From Lunatibacter salilacus (GTDB lineage: Bacteria; Bacteroidota; Bacteroidia; Cytophagales; Cyclobacteriaceae): a DNA stretch of 64,000 nucleotides. Position numbers and translations under genes: made by a program. This document shows positions 44,306 through 51,509 of this stretch, in pieces. The notes under the pieces were generated by a model that was not told where the DNA came from, did no database searches, and saw only the letters and a list, made by a program, of their open reading frames with translations. The stretch covers positions 124,001-188,000 of the forward strand of contig NZ_VOLC01000009.1 in the NCBI RefSeq assembly GCF_009797935.1. The letters are read 5' to 3'. Every line of letters begins with the position of its first letter. Position 1 is the first letter of the stretch.

Positions 44306-44767
44306 ATGTATTCAAAAGCTCAGGAAAGTAAAACCAAACAGGAATTTTGGACGGCATTTGGAGGATATATGAAGCCCGTTCCGTCAGCCGAGGGCGGGCG
44401 CATCTCTTGGCAAAACTATAAAACAGGTATCAAAAGTATTTTTTTCAGGATGCGGGCTGAACGGGATTTTGCTTCTATTGGCATGGAAATCACCCACCCG
44501 GATCAGGATATTCAGGAACTGCTGTTTGGCCAGTTTGAGCAATTCAAAAAATTGCTGGAGCTGGAAACGAAAGAGCCTTGGGAGTGGAAATTGCTAAGTT
44601 TGGACGAATTTGGAAAGACCGTTTCGGTAGTAGAGATGAGGCTTGAAGGCGTGAATGTCATGGACGAAGCCGACTGGCCGGCCATTATTTCCTTCTTCAA
44701 ACCCCGTATCATCGCCCTTGACAGCTTTTGGTCCAATGTCAAATACGGTTTTGAGGGGTTGGTTTAA
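44306..44767 (+). CDS. DUF4268-family protein
   Basis: A 153-residue protein of the DUF4268 family, which is seen alone or as a C-terminal part of some nuclease-like proteins. KTKQEFWTAFGGYM at the start and FFRMRAERDFASIGMEI with PWEWKLL are the recognisable parts. No catalytic motif is clear in this short form. The gene ends at TAA 44765-44767, upstream of the 22-bp inverted repeat. Confidence 0.8.
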   Translation: MYSKAQESKTKQEFWTAFGGYMKPVPSAEGGRISWQNYKTGIKSIFFRMRAERDFASIGMEITHPDQDIQELLFGQFEQFKKLLELETKEPWEWKLLSLDEFGKTVSVVEMRLEGVNVMDEADWPAIISFFKPRIIALDSFWSNVKYGFEGLV

Positions 44768-44831
44768 AATATAGTCGATGCTGGAAGTTTAAAGTTTATT
44801 TTTAACCTAAATCAACGGTACGTTCCAGTAA

Positions 44832-44878
44832 CTAGCTGATTATCAGAAAACCTGGCAGGTTTTCTGATAATCAGCTAG
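44832..44878. repeat. 22-bp perfect inverted repeat between convergent genes
   Basis: Arms at 44832-44853 and 44857-44878 are perfectly complementary around GGC; a related short unit AAACCT-GGC-AGGTTT follows at 44898-44912. The long hairpin lies between the convergent DUF4268 gene and the Fe-S gene, and each strand has a TTTT in the arm, so it probably terminates both transcripts. Alternatively it is a mobile palindromic (REP-like) element. Core sequence AAACCTGGCAGGTTT is shared by both units. Confidence 0.8.
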
Positions 44879-44947
44879 GTAGCAAATAACATGGGTGAAA
44901 CCTGGCAGGTTTGCGGAATTAAAATTAAAGTAAAACGCTGCCACCTC

Positions 44948-45262
44948 CTAAACATCATGCCTTTTGGGAAGGGCTGTATTTACAAAGGTAAATCCCCGGG
45001 CATCGTTTCCTTCATAAAAATCAATTTGCATCCCCATCAAAAACATGACGTGCCTCTTTTCGATCAGCAGTTGGATTCCCTCCCAGGGAAAAACCTGATC
45101 CTCAGGCTTAGGCATGTCAAAGCCCAATGCGTACGAAACACCACCACATCCGCCGCCCTTTACCCCAATACGCAGCGCATAGCCCTCAGGAATATTTTTG
45201 CTGGTCAGGATATTTTTTATTTCCTCCAGTGCCTTTGAAGTAATAGTTATGGGATTTAACAT
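44948..45262 (-). CDS. A-type Fe-S carrier (IscA/HesB family) lacking the C-terminal CxC
   Basis: A 104-residue protein of the HesB/IscA/SufA fold, carriers of Fe-S clusters. The first ligand is Cys39 in VKGGGCGGVSYALGFD, and HVMFLMGMQIDFYEG follows. The fold ends ARGFTFVNTALPKRHDV; the usual CGCG pair near the C terminus is absent, in line with a second IscA-like subfamily in Bacteroidota that also lacks it. I found no downstream frame clearly supplying it, so this is not a simple frameshift. Function is likely Fe-S assembly or regulation. Confidence 0.82.
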   Translation of the reverse strand: MLNPITITSKALEEIKNILTSKNIPEGYALRIGVKGGGCGGVSYALGFDMPKPEDQVFPWEGIQLLIEKRHVMFLMGMQIDFYEGNDARGFTFVNTALPKRHDV

Positions 45263-45375
45263 GTCAACAAAATACTTTTCTTCGTTTAATGGTTCAAACT
45301 TAACTTAGAAAAATGGAAAGCACATAGCTTTCCTAGCGTATATTTAAGATATTCGGACCAAAATTCATCAGACTT

Positions 45376-45897
45376 ATGGAATACATTGTTGACCTTCTGA
45401 AAATCATTTTACCGGCGGGCCTAGTTATTTATGGGATGTACATCATCACGGTATCATTTTTGAAGAAAGAATGGAGTCAAAAGCACTTGGAACTGAAAAC
45501 CAAAAATACCGAAGTAATTCTGCCAATCCGGCTTCAAGCGGGTGAGCGCCTCTGCCTTTTGTTGGAACGAATTACACCAAATTCCTTGGTGCGGAGAATC
45601 AATCAGGGGGGATTGAGCGCAACTGAACTTCACATGCAGCTGATTGCGGAAGTAAGGGAAGAGTTTAACCATAACCTTTCCCAACAAATCTACTTCTCGG
45701 ACGAAACTTGGGAAAGTATCCGGAATGCCGTGGAACAGGTCATTACGATAATAAACCGTGCCTATCAAGACCTGAATAAGGAGGCAGTAGGTTTGGATTT
45801 GGCAAAGCGCATCTTCCATCTTTCCATGGAGCAACAAAATGACACCCTGGCCCAAGCCAGAAAAAATGTAAAATCAGAAATAAGGGTCTATTTTTAA
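45376..45897 (+). CDS. Membrane-anchored protein of unknown function
   Basis: A 173-residue protein. One transmembrane helix near the N terminus (IILPAGLVIYGMYIITVSFL), then a cytoplasmic helical domain with GERLCLLLERI, ELHMQLIAEVREEFNHN and WESIRNAVEQVITIINRA. I recognise it only as a Cytophagales-type conserved protein, without a known role. It precedes a YkvA-like gene by 10 bp and so is probably in the same operon (45376-47505). Confidence 0.75.
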   Translation: MEYIVDLLKIILPAGLVIYGMYIITVSFLKKEWSQKHLELKTKNTEVILPIRLQAGERLCLLLERITPNSLVRRINQGGLSATELHMQLIAEVREEFNHNLSQQIYFSDETWESIRNAVEQVITIINRAYQDLNKEAVGLDLAKRIFHLSMEQQNDTLAQARKNVKSEIRVYF

Positions 45898-45907
45898 TCC
45901 CATTACC

Positions 45908-46333
45908 ATGAAACTAAAATCAGAGTACCAACAAGTCCTTCATCAGGCGAAGGCCCTATATTACAAAAAGGCCCAAGAGATAGCCGCATCCCAGGTTAAA
46001 CTCAAAAGCCTACTTCAGCAAGTTACGGTGAAAGTTCATCAGCTTATAGACAGTCCGGCTGTAGTGGCTGTAAGAAAGCAGTTGGACATATTTATCCGGA
46101 TGCTTACGGCCCATGTTAAGGGCCGATATAAAGGATTATCCAACCGATCTTTGGGGTTGTTGGTTCTCGGACTTTTATATTTTGCGCTTCCCCTGGATTT
46201 GGTTCCGGATTTCATACCCTTTGTGGGATATGTAGACGATTTGTCTGTGTTACTTGGCATATATAAAAGTCTTCAAACAGATATCGAGCAGTTTCTTTTT
46301 TGGGAAAGCGAACAATCTGATTTACAACTATGA
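45908..46333 (+). CDS. YkvA-family membrane protein (DUF1232)
   Basis: A 141-residue protein with the DUF1232 motif ALPLDLVPDFIPFVGYVDDLSVL near residues 95-120 (quoted part LDLVPDFIPFVG), preceded by a hydrophobic segment GLLVLGLLYFALP. The N-terminal half is charged and helical. DUF1232 proteins are small integral membrane proteins of unknown function. Stop overlaps the start of the next gene by four bases (46330-46333). Confidence 0.85.
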   Translation: MKLKSEYQQVLHQAKALYYKKAQEIAASQVKLKSLLQQVTVKVHQLIDSPAVVAVRKQLDIFIRMLTAHVKGRYKGLSNRSLGLLVLGLLYFALPLDLVPDFIPFVGYVDDLSVLLGIYKSLQTDIEQFLFWESEQSDLQL

Positions 46334-47043
46334 ACCAAAAAATAGCCTTCGTTTCGGGTGCTTCTGGGTTGGTGGGCATGCAAATATTGCATCAGCTTTT
46401 CCAGGAACCCTCCTATTCTTATGTCATTTCGCTAGGAAGGCGTGAGCTTGCGTTGAAGCACCACAAGCTGATACAGCTAAAGGTGGATTTTGATAAGCTG
46501 CATCTACTTCATTTGACAGAGAAAATCCGGGATCAAAACCGTGGAGGAGATTATCACGCCCTTATCCAGGGGTTAGATGGTAAGCATGTTGAAATCCATG
46601 CATTCTGTTCCTTGGGAACTACCATCAAAGACGCTGGTTCCAAAGAAAAATTTCGCCAGATAGACCATGATTATGTGGTGGACTTTGCGAATTGGAGCCT
46701 TCAACAGGGGGCGACCAAATTTTTGTACGTGAGTGCATTGGGAGCCGATCCCCGCTCATCTATATTCTATAATAAAGTAAAGGGAGAAGTGGAAGAAGAT
46801 CTCAAGCTGATTCCCTTTGATTATTTGGGGATCTTTCAACCCTCTGTCTTATTAGGAAATCGTGGGAAAACCCGCTTGGGGGAAGAGATAGGCAAAATAG
46901 CCATGCAGGTCGTTACCTTTTTGGGTATTATGAAAAAATACAAACCCATATATGACCATCAGGTGGCAAAAGCCATGCTCCGCTCTGCCCTTAGTCCCAG
47001 TGATAAAAATGTCCAAACCATCGTGAACCTGGAAATGCTTTAA
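46330..47043 (+). CDS. NAD(P)-binding Rossmann-fold oxidoreductase (atypical SDR)
   Basis: A 237-residue protein with GASGLVGMQILHQLF as the glycine-rich nucleotide motif near the N terminus and DFANWSLQQGATKFLYVSALGAD as the SDR central segment (here part: TKFLYVSALGAD). It resembles the atypical SDRs related to HTATIP2. Key catalytic Tyr-Lys is not in canonical YxxxK form (YNKVKGEVEED provides Tyr and Lys). The substrate is unknown. Confidence 0.85.
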   Translation: MNQKIAFVSGASGLVGMQILHQLFQEPSYSYVISLGRRELALKHHKLIQLKVDFDKLHLLHLTEKIRDQNRGGDYHALIQGLDGKHVEIHAFCSLGTTIKDAGSKEKFRQIDHDYVVDFANWSLQQGATKFLYVSALGADPRSSIFYNKVKGEVEEDLKLIPFDYLGIFQPSVLLGNRGKTRLGEEIGKIAMQVVTFLGIMKKYKPIYDHQVAKAMLRSALSPSDKNVQTIVNLEML

Positions 47044-47052
47044 TATTTTTTC

Positions 47053-47505
47053 ATGATTGCAGTTATACAACGGGTAAGTGAATCTTCGGTAAGCATTGCC
47101 GGACAGGTTAAAGGCAGGATAGGAATAGGAGTGTTGATTCTTCTCGGAATTGAGGATGCCGATATTCAAGAAGATATACAGTGGCTTTCTAAGAAAATTG
47201 TACAACTTCGGATATTTCCGGATGAAAATGGCATTATGAATAGGAGTATAATGGATATAGGTGGGGATATCTTGCTTATCAGTCAATTTACGCTACATGC
47301 GAGCACCAAAAAAGGGAACCGTCCATCTTACATAAAAGCTGCTAAACCGGAAGTTGCAATCCCCCTATACGAAGCGACCATCCAGCAGCTTGGTGAAGAC
47401 TTGGGCAAACACATCCAGACTGGTGAGTTTGGCGCAAACATGCAGGTATCCCTTGTCAATGACGGTCCGGTAACGATCATTATAGATTCTAAAAACAAAA
47501 TATGA
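47053..47505 (+). CDS. dtd: D-aminoacyl-tRNA deacylase
   Basis: A 150-residue enzyme that releases D-amino acids from mischarged tRNA. Diagnostic motifs: MIAVIQRVSESSVSI at the start, LLISQFTLHASTKKGNRPSY (SQFTL and GNRPSY) in the middle, and the GPVT motif in VNDGPVTIIIDS. Normal length. Last gene of the four-gene operon before the tandem ABC gene. Confidence 0.94.
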   Translation: MIAVIQRVSESSVSIAGQVKGRIGIGVLILLGIEDADIQEDIQWLSKKIVQLRIFPDENGIMNRSIMDIGGDILLISQFTLHASTKKGNRPSYIKAAKPEVAIPLYEATIQQLGEDLGKHIQTGEFGANMQVSLVNDGPVTIIIDSKNKI

Positions 47506-47560
47506 AGTTGGGGATCATGGGATTCAATGAGTATAACCTCTTCCAAATAAACTTGTAATA

Positions 47561-49054
47561 ATGAGTGAACCCAATGCCTTTTTAAAACTATCCCATGCGA
47601 CTGTCCTAAAAAACGGACAAACTATATTTCAGGATTTGGATTTTAAAATGCTTTCTGGAGAAAACTGGGCGATCATCGCCTCCTCCGGCTTGGAAAAAAC
47701 CACCTTTTTGGAAACCCTACTTGGCCGCACTTCCATCACTAAAGGTAATGTAGAACGTACCTTTGCGGAAGCTTATCAAGAGAAACAACGACAGGTAGGG
47801 AAAGTTAATAGCTTTCGAGACCTGATTGCCTTTGTTTCCCAAACGTACACTTTTCGCAATAAGTCCAATGTACAGGATTTCTATTATCAACAGCGCTTCA
47901 ACAGTGCAGACTCCGAAGCCGCAGCAACGGTCATCGACTACCTAAAGGAGGCGGATGCGGGTATAAAGGGGCACTGGAATGTAGAGAGGGTCCTGAAAAC
48001 CATGGATCTGGGACCGCTAGCCGACAAATCACTGATAAAGCTATCCAATGGTGAGACACGCCGATTGGCAATTGCTGCCGCCCTGCTGAAAAACCCGCTT
48101 TTATTTCTAATGGACCGTCCCCTTACGGGCCTGGATCAGGAAACCCGGATGAAATTTGGCGGTATATTGAAAACCATCATTGATTCAGGAATTCAGGTGG
48201 TTATGACTACATCCATAGGAGAAATACCTAACTCCATCACCCATGTCGGGCAGTTGAAACACGGGAAACTTTTCCCCATCTCCCGAACAGAACAGGTTGA
48301 ATGGACTTCTATCCCTTCGTCGCAACTAATATCCAAGGAACTGCTATCCTTACTGAAAAATTATCCTACAGTGCCCTATAGAAACCTTATTCAAATGATA
48401 GGAGTGAATATCTCCTATGGAGAAAAGATGCTTTTGGACAACCTGAATTGGGAAGTAAAACCGGGAGAGAGATGGGCACTAAAAGGTCATAACGGAGCTG
48501 GAAAATCTACCTTGGTAAGTTTGCTTTTGGGAGAAAATCCCCAAGCCTATGCCAATGACTTTTCGCTTTTCGACAGAAAGAGAGGCACGGGGGAAAGTAT
48601 TTGGGATATTAAGCGTCCGGTGGGATTTGTTTCTCCCGAATTGGGAAGGTATTTTCCCAAAAACCAAACCTGTCTTAAAATTGTTCTTTCGGGGCTTTTT
48701 GATACCGTTGGCTTATTCCGTAAAACTACAGAGGCAGAGGAAACACTTGCCAAAAAATGGCTAAATGCACTGGAAATACCCCATATTGCTGCCCTGAGAC
48801 TGGCACAGGTATCGCTAGAAGAGCAGCGTTTCTGCCTACTTGCCCGTGCGTTAATCAAAAGACCGGCCTTATTGATCCTTGACGAAGCGGCACAGGGAAT
48901 GGACGACGAGCAGCGTCAACGTTTTAAGCTGATCGTGGATTCTGTTTGTGCCCACACACCCATGGGTTTAGTTTATGTAAGCCATTATGCCGATGATATC
49001 CCTAAGGCGGTGGAAAAGGAAATTCATTTAGTACAAGGAAAACGGGTAAGCTAA
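47561..49054 (+). CDS. Tandem ABC ATPase with one degenerate site
   Basis: A 497-residue soluble protein with two ABC domains, comparable to ModF-type proteins. Domain 1 (residues about 5-240) has a degenerate Walker A (ASSGLEKTT at 40-48, lacking the glycines before Lys), a canonical signature LSNGETRRL and a degenerate Walker B (LLFLMDRPL, Arg replacing the catalytic Glu). Domain 2 (about 270-497) has a canonical Walker A (GHNGAGKST), Walker B with Glu (LLILDEAAQG) and a degenerate signature (VSLEEQ). Pairing signature 1 with Walker A 2 gives one functional site and one dead site. No membrane partner is nearby. Confidence 0.88.
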   Translation: MSEPNAFLKLSHATVLKNGQTIFQDLDFKMLSGENWAIIASSGLEKTTFLETLLGRTSITKGNVERTFAEAYQEKQRQVGKVNSFRDLIAFVSQTYTFRNKSNVQDFYYQQRFNSADSEAAATVIDYLKEADAGIKGHWNVERVLKTMDLGPLADKSLIKLSNGETRRLAIAAALLKNPLLFLMDRPLTGLDQETRMKFGGILKTIIDSGIQVVMTTSIGEIPNSITHVGQLKHGKLFPISRTEQVEWTSIPSSQLISKELLSLLKNYPTVPYRNLIQMIGVNISYGEKMLLDNLNWEVKPGERWALKGHNGAGKSTLVSLLLGENPQAYANDFSLFDRKRGTGESIWDIKRPVGFVSPELGRYFPKNQTCLKIVLSGLFDTVGLFRKTTEAEETLAKKWLNALEIPHIAALRLAQVSLEEQRFCLLARALIKRPALLILDEAAQGMDDEQRQRFKLIVDSVCAHTPMGLVYVSHYADDIPKAVEKEIHLVQGKRVS

Positions 49055-49090
49055 ATTGCCCCCATATATTCAACTATAAACAAATCACCA

Positions 49091-49417
49091 ATGACCATAG
49101 CAGAAGCACAGCAGCAGGTGGACAAATGGATTCAAACAACTGGTGTCCGGTATTTCAGTGAATTGACCAATATGGCTATCCTCACTGAAGAAGTCGGCGA
49201 AGTGGCCCGTATCATGTCCCGTAAATATGGGGAGCAGTCTTTCAAAGAAAGTGACAAAGACAAGGACCTGGCCGATGAAATGGCGGATGTACTTTGGGTA
49301 TTGATTTGTCTGGCCAATCAGACAGGCGTGGACTTAACAGATGCCTTGGAGAAGAATTTTGAAAAGAAGAATATTCGGGACAAGGACCGACATAAAAACA
49401 ATGAAAAACTCCGTTGA
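49091..49417 (+). CDS. MazG-like nucleotide pyrophosphohydrolase
   Basis: A 108-residue all-alpha NTP pyrophosphohydrolase that removes non-canonical or stress-related nucleotides. The metal-binding pattern is Glu34, Glu37, Glu63 and Asp66, in TEEVGEVARI and LADEMADVLWV. Half the length of the double-domain E. coli MazG, as in the single-domain family. It is 36 bp downstream of the ABC gene and converges with the zinc metallopeptidase gene (14 bp between stops). Confidence 0.9.
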   Translation: MTIAEAQQQVDKWIQTTGVRYFSELTNMAILTEEVGEVARIMSRKYGEQSFKESDKDKDLADEMADVLWVLICLANQTGVDLTDALEKNFEKKNIRDKDRHKNNEKLR

Positions 49418-49431
49418 AATTTTTTATCAGG

Positions 49432-50499
49432 CTAATCACTGGAATGGCTATGAATAACTTGATGAACAAAGCTCAATTTTTTGATAACGGAAGGATTTAT
49501 CACAAAAGGATAAATGTCCTTGGAACCCATACTTCGGTTTAAGCTGTTGAGAGCGATAGACAAAGGCATCCACATGGCAATTATCTTGTTGAAATTTTTA
49601 CAGTAATAGGCATTTTCATCCACATCGCTGCTAAGATACTCTCCAGACTGTTGCATCCTCGGGGATATTTTTGTTCCAAAACTGTAGGCAGTCTCCAGTG
49701 TATCTACAATATGGAGGTAATGGGCCCAAGTTTCCGCCCAATCTTCCCATGGATGCATAGTGGCGTAGGAGCTAATAAAATTTTTTTTCCAATCAGCGGG
49801 AGCACCGTTTTGATAATGATTCTCCAGGGCTGATTGATAGCTTTCCCGCTCATCTCCGAATAGTTGTCTGAATTCTGCCAGATAAGCTGATTGCATAATA
49901 AGGCGTTCCCAATAATAGTGTCCGACCTCATGCCTGAGATGTCCTAACACGGTACGATAGACTTCCTCCATTTCTTTTTTGGCCATTTCCCGTTCCACAT
50001 CGTTGGCTTCCGCAATATTCATCGTAATCACCCCATCGGCATGGCCTGTCAAAACCCGGCTGCCGGGAGGCATATGATCGTCAGATTTGAAATTAAAAAT
50101 CAATCCTTTATCCCAATCCTGGGATTTGCTGATCAGGGGAAGCTCCCACCTCAGGATGGCATAGACTAACCTGTGTTTAGCCTGTTCGATAACCTTCCAT
50201 CGCTCCCGATATTCGGCTTTGGAAAGGTTGGGAATGATACCATTAAGCTGACAGGCAGGACAAAATGGGTTGGTTTGATCTGCTGGAATCAACCAATTGC
50301 AGACATCGTGGGAATAATTGGAGCAAAAGTTTAGGGAAATGGCGTAGGCATGACTGATAAAGCTCCCTTCATTCGGAACCTTTAAAGCCAACATTTCCAT
50401 CTTCTCCGGGAAAAAACCCAATGTTGACCCGCAATTGTTGCAATATGCACTGTCAAAATATATTGGATGATTGCAATGATCGCATTTGAATAGTTGCAT
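49432..50499 (-). CDS. Zinc-ribbon metallopeptidase-like protein
   Basis: A 355-residue cytoplasmic protein of the putative zinc-binding metallopeptidase (PF15887-type) family. The N-terminal zinc ribbon has Cys6, Cys9, Cys20 and Cys23; a second cysteine cluster is NPFCPACQLNG. The gluzincin motif is HLRHEVGHYYWERL near residue 190, with a distal Glu region SYATMHPWEDWAETWAHYLH (third metal ligand). Substrate and role are unknown. It is monocistronic, preceded by a 140-bp gap. Confidence 0.85.
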   Translation of the reverse strand: MQLFKCDHCNHPIYFDSAYCNNCGSTLGFFPEKMEMLALKVPNEGSFISHAYAISLNFCSNYSHDVCNWLIPADQTNPFCPACQLNGIIPNLSKAEYRERWKVIEQAKHRLVYAILRWELPLISKSQDWDKGLIFNFKSDDHMPPGSRVLTGHADGVITMNIAEANDVEREMAKKEMEEVYRTVLGHLRHEVGHYYWERLIMQSAYLAEFRQLFGDERESYQSALENHYQNGAPADWKKNFISSYATMHPWEDWAETWAHYLHIVDTLETAYSFGTKISPRMQQSGEYLSSDVDENAYYCKNFNKIIAMWMPLSIALNSLNRSMGSKDIYPFVINPSVIKKLSFVHQVIHSHSSD

Positions 50500-50638
50500 G
50501 GGAAAGGGATTAGGATGGGGCTTTAGGCTCCGGATTTTTGAAGGTATTTTTTATTTACCAAACAACGTGCCTTGTTCGATAAATAATTCTCATGGGTTAT
50601 TAATAAAGGAAAAAAATAATTGAGAGCTAATGGAGTTT

Positions 50639-51397
50639 TTAGTTGGCTGCTAGCATCAGTTCTTGTTTTAAAAAATCTCTAAAATTCCGGATCCTTTCCG
50701 AATCGTGGAATTTCAATGCAGTAACTGAAAACTGATAAGCAGCGATGGGATTGCCCTCATTGAAATACCGAATAGATTGATTAAAGTATTGCAAGCCCAA
50801 CAGGTTTTGAAGGCTGATCGACTGGTAGACAGCTGGTAATACAACCGTAAACTCATTTACTGCCCCTTCCCACAAAGCTTGATTTCCAAGTTCTTCAATA
50901 TAGGTATTTATATACTGTTCCATTCGAACTGGATCGGCAATAAAACCGTGGTGAGGGTCGGTCACTTCTAAAAGCAAGCGGCGTTCCTTCACATCTACTT
51001 GCAAAAAAACATGATATGATGTTTCTATAACCTCGTATGAGAACCCAAAATGATCTAAAAGCGCAGCCAAAATTAACGAACCGCTGACACAGTCGTACAG
51101 CCCATCCGTCAAGGCATCTCTATCTAGGGTAAATTGCCTGTATTGATGAAATAACTGCTGATGCGAACGGTAGAAGATGGACCTTACCATTCTTTCAGAT
51201 TCGCCAAAGCGATCAAAATCGTTTTCTAATTTCCGGTATAAAGCTTCAAACGAATCACTTTCTGCTAGCCAAGTCTGAACTAGAGGCATGTTAGTTTTTC
51301 GTGATTTGAATTTCAAAAGATTATGATCATTCCCATCACCCGCAGCCAACAGACCCGGTGCAAAATACAACCCCATCAAAAGAAAAAACCATCGCAT
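50639..51397 (-). CDS. Secreted transglutaminase-like protein
   Basis: A 252-residue exported protein (signal peptide ending LLAAG). The transglutaminase-type triad is plausible: Cys103 in YDCVSGSLILAALLDHFG, His129 in TSYHVFLQV and Asp147 in EVTDPHHG. The C-terminal third is helical with TPR-like sequence (YFNEGNPIAAYQFSVTALKFH). It could be a protease-like or crosslinking enzyme at the cell envelope; the substrate is unknown. Confidence 0.8.
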   Translation of the reverse strand: MRWFFLLMGLYFAPGLLAAGDGNDHNLLKFKSRKTNMPLVQTWLAESDSFEALYRKLENDFDRFGESERMVRSIFYRSHQQLFHQYRQFTLDRDALTDGLYDCVSGSLILAALLDHFGFSYEVIETSYHVFLQVDVKERRLLLEVTDPHHGFIADPVRMEQYINTYIEELGNQALWEGAVNEFTVVLPAVYQSISLQNLLGLQYFNQSIRYFNEGNPIAAYQFSVTALKFHDSERIRNFRDFLKQELMLAAN

Positions 51398-51452
51398 CTT
51401 TTCTATATTAATCTAATGTTAACTAAAGTTAACAATTTCGTAATATAGAAAC

Positions 51453-51491
51453 AAAAAAAATATCCCTTCTGTTTCGAAAGGATATTTTTTT
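51453..51491 (-). terminator. Intrinsic terminator after the TonB receptor gene
   Basis: AAAAAATATCC (51455-51465) pairs with GGATATTTTTT (51480-51490), giving a long stem with a run of eight A at 51453-51460 that reads as U on the minus strand. It ends the transcript of the receptor gene at 51510. Confidence 0.85.
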
Positions 51492-51509
51492 ATGTGAGGT
51501 ATGCGCTAA

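Noticed and set aside
44905-44947. Frameshift hiding a CGCG tail of the IscA-like gene
   Set aside because: Only a weak CLGGGS-like string appears in another frame, and a subfamily without the tail is known to exist; no clear frameshift.
51421-51445. Two GTTAAC sites four bases apart, a possible operator
   Set aside because: GTTAAC is self-complementary, short and AT-rich; no further support.
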